Shown here: positions 42,680-51,532 of the stretch, piece by piece
Layout of the letters: every line of letters starts with the position of its first letter
How positions within the stretch are numbered: the stretch's first letter is position 1
Source: Nitrosomonadales bacterium
GTDB taxonomy: Bacteria; Pseudomonadota; Gammaproteobacteria; Burkholderiales; Gallionellaceae
Direction: 5' to 3'
DNA length: 64,000 bases
Assembly: GCA_016716325.1 (NCBI GenBank)
Contig: JADJWO010000001.1
Span: 2,170,001 to 2,234,000, forward strand
The notes under the pieces: model-generated
Told to the model about the DNA's origin: nothing
The model's database searches: none
Seen by the model: only the letters and a program-made list of their open reading frames with translations
Program-made: the position numbers and the translations under genes

Positions 42680-45261
42680 GAAATCTCTCCGATTATCGGC
42701 AAGGAGGTGGGTTTCCCGGCAAGATCATAAACATTGGCCGGCGGACGTTGAGCCGATGGATCATCAAAGAGCGAAGACCAATCATCCTGAAGTCCAAGTT
42801 CCACAAGGCTGCGCCCTGATTCGATCATGCCGACTACTTGCCTCAACCCTTGCTTCGGGTTGTCAGGCTGGGCAAGGATTGAAAGATGTTCCATAAATCG
42901 GTTTCCTAGGCGTAGTTGTTCGTCCTTGGACAAGGTCATGAACACGGGCTGGACGCCTTCCCTGTAGAGAGCGCTATCGAGCAGCTGGCTTCTGCGCACG
43001 ATAGCCTCACCTGGATTCTCGTTGGGATAAAGCTCTGCATCCTCGCAAATGCCGGAAAGCTGCAACAACTCCGATTGGGTATCCTCGAAAATCATTTTGA
43101 GATCCTGTAACCCGCCCACAGCTACGAGCTGCTGCTTTCCGCATTTACTGCTCTCAGGTTCCTCAATCAGCTTGAAGCAGCGTTTGATGAGTCTGAACGT
43201 CGCAATGAGGTCATTGCCCAAATCGTCTGTCTTGGTGATGGCTGATTCCCATAGCGTAGAAACCCGGAGGAGTTCGGCCTGTTCTGTGAAGGGGACATCC
43301 GCGAGTTCTGCTTGGTAACGCTTTGCTTTGAGCGCCTCCAGCTTGATTTCGTATCTCTTGGCCACCTTTGTCGCCTCGGTGAGGTGATAACTCAGATTGT
43401 TGAAATGCGCCCTCAGCGCATCGATGTAGCGAGGCTCGGTGATGAACCAACGGCACCGAATGCAATTCCCAGCTCCGCCGGGAACAGGGGCGTACACGTT
43501 GTTTGAGGCGTCCTTGGTGTTGGAGCGCAGCAGGTCGCCACCATTCAGGCAGCCGCCGATCTTTCCGTTGAATTCATCCGGGGAAGTGTTGCCGCCTACC
43601 AGGCACAAGCCGTAGCTGCGAGCCATCCAGCCGGCGGGATTCCTGTCACCCGGCTGGACTGCCAGTGCCGCTTTCACGCCATCGAGATTGTTGATTACGG
43701 CACCACGGGTCAACTCATCGTATTCTGCCTCGGCAAGAAACCGTTTCAGGCCGGCTTCTGCCGTTTGGGCCAGCTTCTCGCTGGCGGCATTGAGCACATG
43801 CGTCATTTGTCTGACGCCGATCTTGGTGTAGTAGAGCGTCATGATCACTCGGCTATGCCCGGCAACCAGCTTCGAAAGCACGACAAGGGGGACTTCCGCA
43901 TCTACTGCCAAACAGGTGAGCAGCGACACACGGAGACTGTGCAACGGGTAAAGCGTTGTCCTTGATGTATTGTCGACCACGAAACGCAACGGCTTACCTT
44001 CGATCGCAGTCTCTCCTCGACGCGCGCAGCGCTGTTCCAAATCATTCAGCAGCCGGTACCAAAGGGAGAATAGAGTGTCGTCGATAATCGGCTTGTATTT
44101 GTCATCATCGTGGGCGGCAGCATCGCGGAACAGGAAGCAGGTATCTGGCATTTTCGCTAACTGGTACTCCGACCTGGGGCCTCTGAGGTGACGGTGATCG
44201 AGTTCGCGCCAGCTAATCGGGTGCGGGAGAGGGTTATACTTCTCCTGCCAATTCCTGAGCTTTTCGAGCCAATACAACAGTTCCTGATATTGCCAAGGTA
44301 TGACATATCCGGTTTCGCCCCCGTCTTTGGCAATGTCCGAGGTCTTGTTGGTGTTGATGTAGAGAGAAGTTCGCACTTCACTCAAATCCAGATCGTTGAA
44401 CTTCCGGAAAATACCCCGTTCAATGGGTTTTTTTGCCGATCCGGATGCGTGTGGGCTGTCGTTTAACTTCCATCCTTCTGCGGTATAACGCCATGTATCC
44501 GCCTCGCCGGAATCCAACATGCGCACTTGGTGTGTTCGCAATGGAAGCATCAGTTTGACCAGCAAAGCGACCGCTCGGGTCGGACTCCACAATTCGAAGA
44601 TCGTGCGGTTTCCTCTCTTGTAGCTGGTTTTTCTGGTGCGCCATACGCAATCGGGATCATCGCGATCAATTTTATCTTCCGTCACTTCGAACCAGTCGTT
44701 GCGAACCCCATAGGCTCCATGGCATACCGTATGCGCCCAGACCCACTCGCGAAAGGTCTTGCCCTGAGCCAAGCGATCTCTCAGCTCAACGATATAACGA
44801 TAGGGTAACGGGGAGTGTACTGATTCCGTGGGGCGGATTGCTCCCTGCTGGGAGCGGTAGGGAATCGGGTTCCAGAACTCGGGGCTGACAACAGGCTTTC
44901 CGTTATCATCCGGCTCAGAAAAGTGCTGTTCGAGCACCCAGTCGAGAAAGAGCCGAACCTTATTGTTCCACTTGATTCCACCATGTGACTGCGGCAGGGA
45001 TGTTTCATAAAAGTCCGGCAAGGGCTGACTCCGGCGCAAGAGTATTGCTGGCTCCAGGGGTAATCTCAGCCCGTGCAGGTACGTCTTTAAGAAGCATCGC
45101 AGGCCGTTAATCCGATCAGCCAGTCCTAACGGCTGCGTGGCGATCCAGGCTGCGGCCAGCAATTTCCATGTATGGAATTCAGGTCCCAGCTCTCGCTCAA
45201 CCCATCCGAACGATAGGTCGGCGGCAACTGGGACGATACTGCTTCTCTTTCGGCGGGCCAT
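42676..45261 (-). CDS. gmtZ: GmtZ-like integrase (VPA1269 family)
   Basis: 861 aa. The central part (about 430-500) carries tyrosine-recombinase-like elements: LHSLRVSLLTC in place of the HxxR box and GHSRVIMTLYYTKIG with a candidate catalytic Tyr. The rest includes SFGWVERELGPEFHTWKLLA at the N-terminus and a Cys-containing stretch (GNCIRCRWF). This matches my memory of the gamma-mobile-trio GmtZ/VPA1269 family. Lies eight bases after gmtY and overlaps gmtX. Works with GmtY, presumably as a two-recombinase system. Confidence 0.82.
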   Translation of the reverse strand: MARRKRSSIVPVAADLSFGWVERELGPEFHTWKLLAAAWIATQPLGLADRINGLRCFLKTYLHGLRLPLEPAILLRRSQPLPDFYETSLPQSHGGIKWNNKVRLFLDWVLEQHFSEPDDNGKPVVSPEFWNPIPYRSQQGAIRPTESVHSPLPYRYIVELRDRLAQGKTFREWVWAHTVCHGAYGVRNDWFEVTEDKIDRDDPDCVWRTRKTSYKRGNRTIFELWSPTRAVALLVKLMLPLRTHQVRMLDSGEADTWRYTAEGWKLNDSPHASGSAKKPIERGIFRKFNDLDLSEVRTSLYINTNKTSDIAKDGGETGYVIPWQYQELLYWLEKLRNWQEKYNPLPHPISWRELDHRHLRGPRSEYQLAKMPDTCFLFRDAAAHDDDKYKPIIDDTLFSLWYRLLNDLEQRCARRGETAIEGKPLRFVVDNTSRTTLYPLHSLRVSLLTCLAVDAEVPLVVLSKLVAGHSRVIMTLYYTKIGVRQMTHVLNAASEKLAQTAEAGLKRFLAEAEYDELTRGAVINNLDGVKAALAVQPGDRNPAGWMARSYGLCLVGGNTSPDEFNGKIGGCLNGGDLLRSNTKDASNNVYAPVPGGAGNCIRCRWFITEPRYIDALRAHFNNLSYHLTEATKVAKRYEIKLEALKAKRYQAELADVPFTEQAELLRVSTLWESAITKTDDLGNDLIATFRLIKRCFKLIEEPESSKCGKQQLVAVGGLQDLKMIFEDTQSELLQLSGICEDAELYPNENPGEAIVRRSQLLDSALYREGVQPVFMTLSKDEQLRLGNRFMEHLSILAQPDNPKQGLRQVVGMIESGRSLVELGLQDDWSSLFDDPSAQRPPANVYDLAGKPTSLPIIGEIS

Positions 45262-45269
45262 AAAAGTAG

Positions 45270-46760
45270 TTATTTGAGTTTCGGGTTGGGGCCTGAAAGC
45301 AGGCCATCAGGATCGACATCGGTGAAACCGTAAGCAAGCAAGCGTTCGATGTCAAACTCTGGCTTTACGTGCCGACCTTCTGCTGCCATGGTGTCGAGTA
45401 TCTGCGTTGCCTGATCCAGTGCTCGGGTGACATCGGCCGGATTGGGAGCAACGTAGACTGCTTGGGAACTTAGTGCCTTGTGGTGGAGCGCCTTTTGCCT
45501 TAATTGAGCGTCAATGCCACTCCGCATCAGCCTTCGGCCATAAGCGTGGCGATGGCCATGAGGCGTGGTTCCCATGGCCTTGGATGGGATCAACCCAATC
45601 CGTCTAACGGCACGGGCATGCGCTTGCTTGTAGTTATCGATGCTATACAAAGCACCTGCTGTTTTGCCTTGTTCGACAACGAAGGCGTACGGATGGAAAC
45701 GCTGAATATGAATGAGCTCTCTGAGATAGAGATTCCAGAGCTGAAGAAACAGGCGTCCCAACTCCCTCGGGAACCAGTAGGCTTGCATGTAGTATTTGCC
45801 GTCCAGGCTAGGGTCCTTCCAGCCTGCCGAACTTTTATCGATCAGTTCGTTGCGCGGACGGAGTGCGTGCTTGGCAGCCAGATACATTGCCCGGTTGCCC
45901 TTCACTGGATTGCCATGCTCGTCCAACCAGTCTTCCGGAGCTTCGCCTTCGCTTGGGTGGTGAATGCGAACCAGCGCAATGGTCGGATCAGTGGGGTCTG
46001 GCATGACATCGCATAGCCATAGGTGAAAGCATTCAGACAGTCGGAAGCCGGCGCCGTGCATCAGTAACGTTATCAGGCAATCCCGTAACAAAAGCCGCCG
46101 GGATGGATCTGGGCTTCCTTTTTCTCCGTAACGGACAAAGCCATTAAGCAGCAAATCACTGAAGTGCTTCTCAGGGAATGCGATGGCATCGTCTCCCATC
46201 CCGATCTTGGGAGCCTGCTTGGCCAAGGTGCTCCGGGCCATCCGTGCCTTTCCTTCCGGCATTGCTCTCCAGGTGTGCCCGAGGAATGCCCGATCCTTTC
46301 GGCTTGCCCTTGCGGCAATCGCAATGAGTTCATCGTACTTGCTTGCAGTGCGCGCGGGATTGATCTGGTTTGTGCCATGACGTTCGGCCACCCAGTTAGA
46401 GAAGTCCGTCAGGCGTGTAAGGATGTTGCCGATGATCCGGTGCTTTTGCGGCCTCCAGTATAAGCCGCTCGGATCGATGCCGTCTGGACCAATCGTTCCG
46501 GTATAAAGGCGCTGGATGAAACCATGGAACAGGCTTTCCGGATCAGAATAATGGTGCGCATTGACTTGCATGTAAGCCAGCAGAAGCCTGACATCCTCAA
46601 CGACCTTGCGCATCCAAGCAAGGCTGCGATCATGCCGTCGCCAGAGCAGATAATCGACTAAAGGGTGAATCGCCCCTTCACTGGTAAGAAGGATGGGGAT
46701 TTCGGCAACAGCTCCTGTGGAGTCTGATAGGACCTTAGCCCGAATGACTACAAAATCCAT
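45270..46760 (-). CDS. gmtY: GmtY-like tyrosine recombinase
   Basis: 496 aa. The catalytic pattern is visible: Arg in MHGAGFRLSECFHLW, HxxR in TPHGHRHAYGRR, and a downstream His and Tyr in LHHKALSSQAVYVAPN. An N-terminal core-binding domain precedes it. First gene of the trio, with a strong AGGAGG site, transcribed leftwards away from the right island end, so its promoter overlaps the repeats at 46782-46916, a layout that permits self-regulation. Catalyses site-specific insertion in srkA, by inference. Confidence 0.87.
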   Translation of the reverse strand: MDFVVIRAKVLSDSTGAVAEIPILLTSEGAIHPLVDYLLWRRHDRSLAWMRKVVEDVRLLLAYMQVNAHHYSDPESLFHGFIQRLYTGTIGPDGIDPSGLYWRPQKHRIIGNILTRLTDFSNWVAERHGTNQINPARTASKYDELIAIAARASRKDRAFLGHTWRAMPEGKARMARSTLAKQAPKIGMGDDAIAFPEKHFSDLLLNGFVRYGEKGSPDPSRRLLLRDCLITLLMHGAGFRLSECFHLWLCDVMPDPTDPTIALVRIHHPSEGEAPEDWLDEHGNPVKGNRAMYLAAKHALRPRNELIDKSSAGWKDPSLDGKYYMQAYWFPRELGRLFLQLWNLYLRELIHIQRFHPYAFVVEQGKTAGALYSIDNYKQAHARAVRRIGLIPSKAMGTTPHGHRHAYGRRLMRSGIDAQLRQKALHHKALSSQAVYVAPNPADVTRALDQATQILDTMAAEGRHVKPEFDIERLLAYGFTDVDPDGLLSGPNPKLK

Positions 46761-46781
46761 CAGTCCCTCCTCAACAAGTCT

Positions 46782-46916
46782 TATGTAATCTTATGAACAT
46801 ATGACATCACATAACAACTTCGCATGACGGCAAAAATACTGGTTTCATACTTGCCTAACGATGATATCCGATCAAAACTATGTAATCTTATTGTATTCTT
46901 GGCACATCATATAACA
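46782..46916. repeat. Right end of the island: duplicated end module
   Basis: The module TATGTAATCTTAT + 9-12 bases + ACATCAyATAACA occurs twice in direct order: 46782-46816 (ACATCACATAACA) and 46879-46916 (ACATCATATAACA, the terminal repeat). Such tandem arm-like sites are typical of recombinase binding. ATCAAAACTA at 46871 is inverted relative to the left-end subrepeat. Confidence 0.82.
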
Positions 46917-46920
46917 TCTT

Positions 46921-47289
46921 GGCAACGTGCTGTGGACCGACCTCGGGCCGCACTTCGTGGATTTCGACGACAGCCGCATGGGGCCGGCGATACAGGATCT
47001 GTGGATGTTGTTGTCCGGTGAACGCGCCGATCAGTCCCGCCAGTTTTCCGACCTGCTGGCGGGTTACGAGGATTTTTTCGAGTTCGACCCGCGCGAGCTG
47101 CACCTGCTCGAAGCGCTGCGCACCCTGCGCCTGATCCACTATTCGGCATGGATCGCGCGGCGCTGGGACGATGCCGCCTTTCCGGCCGCTTTCCCGTGGT
47201 TCAACACGCAGCGCTACTGGCAGGACCGCATCCTCGAGTTGCGCGAGCAGATCGCGCTGATGGACGAGCCGCCGCTATGGGTGGCGTAG
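46921..47289 (+). pseudogene. srkA: 3' part of host srkA
   Basis: 122 codons continuing the kinase after HGDCHP: GNVLWTDLGPHFVDFDDSRM, LWMLLSGE, LRLIHYSAWIARRWDDAAFP. It has no start codon of its own at the normal place. Together with 32652-33260 it makes the full host gene. Confidence 0.93.
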
Positions 47290-47591
47290 CGATATTGGTA
47301 GCCACGCTTTGCAGACGCGACTGAATTGGCCGGACCCGAAGTGTTCTTGAAAAAGAGAAGCGCACGGTGTCAGCCTCAAGCGTTCGGAACCCGTCGGTAG
47401 ATATGGATTAATTCGTCTGGCGGGTGCAAAATGCAGCCGCAGGTTTTTCCGCTCAAGACGGGAAAATTTCGTGTCTGCTGACGCAGATTTTGTGCAATGC
47501 AGAGTGAATCAAGCCCAAATCGTGTCGCAAGGTTTCATTCGGAGATTTGGCGAGTGGCGGATGTATTGAAGAACCGATCCAGGGAGCAATC
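47290..47591. other. Gap before the GspE-like gene
   Basis: About 300 bases with no gene or named repeat that I can support. It must contain the promoter of the following ATPase gene; a GGGAGCA ribosome-binding site ends it. Confidence 0.4.
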
Positions 47592-49961
47592 ATGAAACCC
47601 ATCAATTGGCCGGCCCCGTTCTATTATGAGTTCAAGGAGGATTTGAACACCTTCGAGAGCGAACCCTGCCTTATCCTGTTCAACGACGGACACGAGTTGC
47701 AAGGGAAGTTGACGCGCTTTTCCCCAGCGGAGGGGGTGCTGGAGATATTGACTGCCAATGGCGACATTTCCAGACCGAAGCTTCCTTTCATCGACCAGCT
47801 TCATCTGGCCCATCCGGTGACCCTGCAAAAGAAGGCGGGCTTGATAGATGAGAGGCATATCGCTTCATTCGAGCCGTCCGAGAAGCAGAGTTGCTCGGTT
47901 GTGTTTACCAACGGCAAGACTCTCGATGGCGAGACGGTCGGTTTCGTCATAGACAAATCGGGGCTCTATCTGTATTTGCCAAAATCGGCGGAATCGGTCA
48001 TCCGGTATTTCATTCCCGCGCACGCGATCAAGAGCTACCGCATAGGCGAGTCGATCGGCGAGATGCTGATCAAAGAGAATGTCGTCACCCGGAAGGATGT
48101 CGAGACAGGGCTGGAGAAGCAGGAACAGTTGCGTAGCAAGCGTATCGGCGAGTACCTGACCGATGAGCAGATCGTTTCACCGGACCAGCTCATCGCGGCA
48201 GTCAAGCGACAGACCGGCTCCAATTTGAAGCTCGGCGACGTGCTGATCCGTGAAAAGTTGATCACACCCGAAGAGCTGGACGCGGCGTTGACCAAACAGA
48301 AGCTGGACAGGAAAAAAGCGCTTGGCGAGATCATTGTCAGCATGGGCATCGTCGACGAAGACACCATCAAGCGCATGCTGGTAAAAAAACTGGGTATCCC
48401 GTTCGTCAATGTCAGGGATTACAGCATCGATCCCAATGCTGTCCGGCTCGTCCCGTTCAACTTTGTCAGCCAATATACGATCATGCCGCTGTACTGCACG
48501 GAAAAGACGCTGATCGTCGCGACAGAAAACCCGATGAACTGGCAACCCTTGAACGATCTGAAATTCTTGACCAATCTGCACGTGGTGCCGGTCATGGCGA
48601 CGAAGGATGACATCCTTCATGCTATCAAACAGTTCTACAAGGAGGAGAGTGCACAACAGATCGATGATCTGGCTTCCGAATTGGTCCTTGACGAGGGTGA
48701 GGAGGTGCCATCCGAGGAGGGGGTCGCAGAGTCGGACAACACGCTGGTCAGGCTGGTCAACAAAGTGATTCTCGATGCCTATAACCAGGGCGTTTCCGAC
48801 ATCCACGTCGAGACCTATGCCGGGAAGCGCAATACGATCATCCGGTTCCGCATCGACGGGACGCTCAGCAAATATTTCGAGTTTCCGCCCAATTTCAGGA
48901 ATGCGCTGATCTCAAGAATAAAGATCATGGCGAAGCTGGATATTTCCGAAAAACGCAAGCCGCAGGACGGGAAGATCGAGTTCAAGCTTCGCGGAGCAGA
49001 AAAGATCGAGCTTCGTGTCGCGACCGTCCCGACGGCCAACGGCCTTGAGGATATCGTCATGCGGGTGCTTGCCGCTTCCACCCCCATCCCGATCGAAAAG
49101 ATCGGCCTTGATCCTGCTGTGCTGGACAGGATCCAGAAGCTGGTCGTGAAGCCCTATGGACTGTTCCTGGTTTGCGGGCCGACCGGATCGGGAAAAACGA
49201 CATCGCTGCATTCGATACTCGGATTCATCAATACTCCGGACAGCAAAATATGGACGGCGGAAGATCCCATCGAGATCACCCAGGACGGGCTGCGCCAGGT
49301 TCAGGTGAACGCGCGCATCGGTTGGACTTTTGCCGCAGCCATGCGCAGTTTTTTGCGCGCCGATCCGGATGTCATCATGGTCGGCGAGATGCGCGATATC
49401 GAAACCGCGAAGATAGCCATCGAGGCCTCCCTGACCGGCCATATGGTCTTTTCCACGTTGCACACGAACAGTGCGCCGGAAAGTACGGTGAGACTGCTCG
49501 ATCTGGGAATGGATCCGTTCAATTTTTCTGATGCGCTGGTGGGTATTCTTGCGCAGCGGTTGGCCAAGCGCTACTGCGAGCATTGCAGAAAAAGCCGCAT
49601 TGCATCGGTGGGCGAAATTCGGGAATTGGCCGGGGAATATTGTCTGGGTACCCTGCTCGATCCGGAAGCCGTATACCAAAGATGGCAAAAGACCTATGCC
49701 AACCAAGCCGGAGAATTCCTGCTCTATTCCGCTATCGGATGCACGGAATGTGGCGGTACGGGATACAAGGGAAGAGTGGGGCTGTACGAGTTCCTTGAGG
49801 CGACCGCGCCAATCAAGAAACTGGTCCAGAGAAGGGCTGCCGTCGAGGAACTGCTTTCACTGGCCATCGAACAGGGCATGCATACCCTGAAGCAGGACGG
49901 GATCGAGAAGATATTGCAGGGGCATACGGACATTTTTCAAGTCAGGGCGGTTTGCAGTTGA
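47592..49961 (+). CDS. GspE/PilB-type ATPase with MshEN domains
   Basis: 789 aa. Residues 1-130 are an extra beta-rich, possibly PilZ-like region (LILFNDGHELQGKLTRFSPA); 155-300 read as two MshEN-type domains (IGEMLIKENVVTRKDVETGL, LGDVLIREKLITPEELDAAL), a c-di-GMP-binding module; 380-789 are the secretion ATPase: Walker A GPTGSGKT (about 529-536), Walker B DVIMVGEMRD (about 592-601), and a zinc pair CEHC/CTEC (about 662 and 716). It powers type II secretion or type IV pili. There are no other pilus genes nearby, so it is an orphan. A c-di-GMP riboswitch lies 185 bases downstream. Confidence 0.9.
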   Translation: MKPINWPAPFYYEFKEDLNTFESEPCLILFNDGHELQGKLTRFSPAEGVLEILTANGDISRPKLPFIDQLHLAHPVTLQKKAGLIDERHIASFEPSEKQSCSVVFTNGKTLDGETVGFVIDKSGLYLYLPKSAESVIRYFIPAHAIKSYRIGESIGEMLIKENVVTRKDVETGLEKQEQLRSKRIGEYLTDEQIVSPDQLIAAVKRQTGSNLKLGDVLIREKLITPEELDAALTKQKLDRKKALGEIIVSMGIVDEDTIKRMLVKKLGIPFVNVRDYSIDPNAVRLVPFNFVSQYTIMPLYCTEKTLIVATENPMNWQPLNDLKFLTNLHVVPVMATKDDILHAIKQFYKEESAQQIDDLASELVLDEGEEVPSEEGVAESDNTLVRLVNKVILDAYNQGVSDIHVETYAGKRNTIIRFRIDGTLSKYFEFPPNFRNALISRIKIMAKLDISEKRKPQDGKIEFKLRGAEKIELRVATVPTANGLEDIVMRVLAASTPIPIEKIGLDPAVLDRIQKLVVKPYGLFLVCGPTGSGKTTSLHSILGFINTPDSKIWTAEDPIEITQDGLRQVQVNARIGWTFAAAMRSFLRADPDVIMVGEMRDIETAKIAIEASLTGHMVFSTLHTNSAPESTVRLLDLGMDPFNFSDALVGILAQRLAKRYCEHCRKSRIASVGEIRELAGEYCLGTLLDPEAVYQRWQKTYANQAGEFLLYSAIGCTECGGTGYKGRVGLYEFLEATAPIKKLVQRRAAVEELLSLAIEQGMHTLKQDGIEKILQGHTDIFQVRAVCS

Positions 49962-50109
49962 GTGCGTCTTGAAAAACGGGCGGGACTTCCGGACCGGGCT
50001 GGGACCCGCTCCACCATCCTAAGTTACGGTGCGGCGATGATTTCATGCCTCCGGGAGACGATCCCTCGGGGGCAGTGGCACTGTTTCCGCCAACACGCTT
50101 CGGCGGATG

Positions 50110-50139
50110 TTGACATCCACAAGCAAAGGGAAATACCAT
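50110..50139 (+). promoter_or_regulatory. Promoter of the riboswitch transcript
   Basis: TTGACA (50110-50115) and TACCAT (50134-50139), 18 bases apart. The expected start, about 50146, is right where the aptamer begins. Confidence 0.5.
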
Positions 50140-50145
50140 TCGCGC

Positions 50146-50215
50146 CACTTGGCAAACATGCTGAAAGGCATGGGCGCAAAGTCTCCGGCCTACGGGAAAC
50201 TAAGGTAGCGGGACT
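50146..50215 (+). promoter_or_regulatory. Class I cyclic-di-GMP riboswitch (GEMM)
   Basis: The conserved GEMM-I landmarks are in order: GGCAAAC (50151), a hairpin closed by a GAAA tetraloop (ATGCTGAAAGGCAT), GGGCGCAAAG (50172), CCGGCCTA (50185) and GGTAGCGGG (50203). These form the two coaxial helices and the GNRA-receptor contact of the aptamer. It lies 130 bases ahead of a 63-aa Cys-rich ORF and just after a GspE-like gene with c-di-GMP-type domains. No clear terminator is seen between aptamer and ORF, so control may be on translation. Confidence 0.87.
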
Positions 50216-50347
50216 GCTGCAGGAAGTTTCTCTCCTGTATCGCTCTCCGGTTTCCCATGCGGTCTGAACAAACACGAATTTCCGGCACGCCTGCCACAGG
50301 ACGCATGTACGGCGTGGTTCTTTGTCTGATGGGCAAGGGGGGCAAGT

Positions 50348-50539
50348 ATGACCGAACTGTTACAACGCGATGCCGGTTCTTCACCTCAATCGGCCTGCGA
50401 GAATTGCATCCATACTTTCCGGAAAAAGGAAAGCAAGGATGAGGTCGTATGCATCCCGCACCTGAAAACCATGCTGGCCAGGCATCCTCACGTATGCGAT
50501 CTGTATGTGAACAAGACGCGCAAGCGTTCATCACGATAA
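50348..50539 (+). CDS. Small Cys-rich protein downstream of riboswitch
   Basis: 63 aa with cysteines at 17, 20 (CENC), 35 and 50, so a small metal-binding fold is possible; basic C-terminus (NKTRKRSSR). GGGGGG precedes the ATG by several bases. Not recognised. It is the only ORF after the c-di-GMP aptamer before the convergent rsgA gene, which is the main reason to call it. Confidence 0.5.
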   Translation: MTELLQRDAGSSPQSACENCIHTFRKKESKDEVVCIPHLKTMLARHPHVCDLYVNKTRKRSSR

Positions 50540-50660
50540 GGTCGGCATTCGGATACTCACCTGCGTCTGCGTGCCGGGCAGAAACGGTCCCGTTATTTGA
50601 CCGGCAACATCGTTGATATGGCACGGAGCATGCGGATTCCGGCCTGCCACGGAGTTTTTA

Positions 50661-51527
50661 TCAAGCCTTGTTCGCGCTGATCTGCTGGAACAGTTCCAGC
50701 CGGCGCGCATCGACCTTTCCTGCCGCGACCGCCTCGCGCAGCGCGCAGCCGGGTTCGTGGGAATGATGGCAGTCGTGGAAGCGGCACTGCCCCAGATATC
50801 GCGCGAACTCGACGAACCCCTGTTCGATGCCGCCCAGGCTCAGGTGGTGCAGGCCGAAGGCCTGCACGCCGGGGCAGTCGATCAGCGCACTGGTCTCGTC
50901 CATCCGGTACAGGCGCGCGTGGGTGGTGGTGTGCTTGCCGGAATCCAGTGCGGCGGAGATCTCGCGCGTGGCGGCCTGCGCATCGGGCAGCAGCGCGTTG
51001 ATCAGCGTGGACTTGCCCATGCCGGACTGGCCGACCAGCACACTGGTGTGGCCGGTCAGGAAGGGGCGTAACGCGGACACGTCCTGTTTTGCGCTGAGTT
51101 CCAGCACGCGGTAGCCGATGGCGCGATAGGGGGTGAGCCTTGAACGCGCCGCTTCGGCCGCTTGCGCCAGATCGCACTTGTTCAGCACGATCAGCACGTC
51201 CAGTTTCTGGTCGAACGCCGCGACCAGACAGCGCGCCAGCAGCTCGTCGCTGAACGACGGTTCTGCGGCGACCACCACGACGATCTGCGTGACGTTCGCG
51301 GCGATCAGCTTTTCGCGGTAGGCGTCGGAGCGGTGCAGCAGCGAACGGCGCGGCTCGATGCGTTCGATCACGCCCTGTCCGTCGGCGGTGCGCTGTATCT
51401 CGACCCGGTCGCCGCACACCACTTCGCTCTTCTTGCCACGCGTCAGGCAGGCCAGTTCGCTGCCGTCCGCAAGGCGCGCCAGATACTGGCGGCCGAACGC
51501 GGCAATGATCTGTCCTGTCGTTTTCAA
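50661..51527 (-). CDS. rsgA: Ribosome small-subunit GTPase RsgA
   Basis: 288 aa circularly permuted GTPase acting in 30S maturation. OB-fold first, then NKCD (116-119, G4), GQSGMGKST (166-174, G1) and DCPG (217-220, G3), which is the permuted order. Zinc ligands C248, C253, H255 and C261 follow the C-x4-C-x-H-x5-C pattern. Five bases separate it from the cytochrome gene in the same direction, so the M48 protease, cytochrome and rsgA probably form one operon. Confidence 0.96.
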   Translation of the reverse strand: MKTTGQIIAAFGRQYLARLADGSELACLTRGKKSEVVCGDRVEIQRTADGQGVIERIEPRRSLLHRSDAYREKLIAANVTQIVVVVAAEPSFSDELLARCLVAAFDQKLDVLIVLNKCDLAQAAEAARSRLTPYRAIGYRVLELSAKQDVSALRPFLTGHTSVLVGQSGMGKSTLINALLPDAQAATREISAALDSGKHTTTHARLYRMDETSALIDCPGVQAFGLHHLSLGGIEQGFVEFARYLGQCRFHDCHHSHEPGCALREAVAAGKVDARRLELFQQISANKA

Positions 51528-51532
51528 GCGAT

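Larger units (their letters stand above)
33261..46920. mobile_element. 13.7-kb gamma-mobile-trio-type island inserted in srkA
   Basis: The two pieces of srkA, when joined across this interval with two missing codons (His-Pro), give a normal kinase of about 327 aa, so the interval is an insertion. It is bounded by a perfect 13-bp inverted repeat (TGTTATATGATGT at 33266 and ACATCATATAACA at 46904). Contents in order: an intact srkA copy, a heavy-metal RND set, a lipoprotein, a frameshifted porin, a metal-domain remnant, and a minus-strand trio of recombinase-related genes near the right end. The exact crossover cannot be fixed to the base: GACTGTC on the left and GGCAACG on the right are host. 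Confidence 0.92.

Noticed and set aside
33261..46920. Plain transposon or prophage explanation for the island
   Set aside because: There is no DDE transposase, no phage structural gene and no clear target-site duplication; the recombinase trio and end structure point to site-specific integration.
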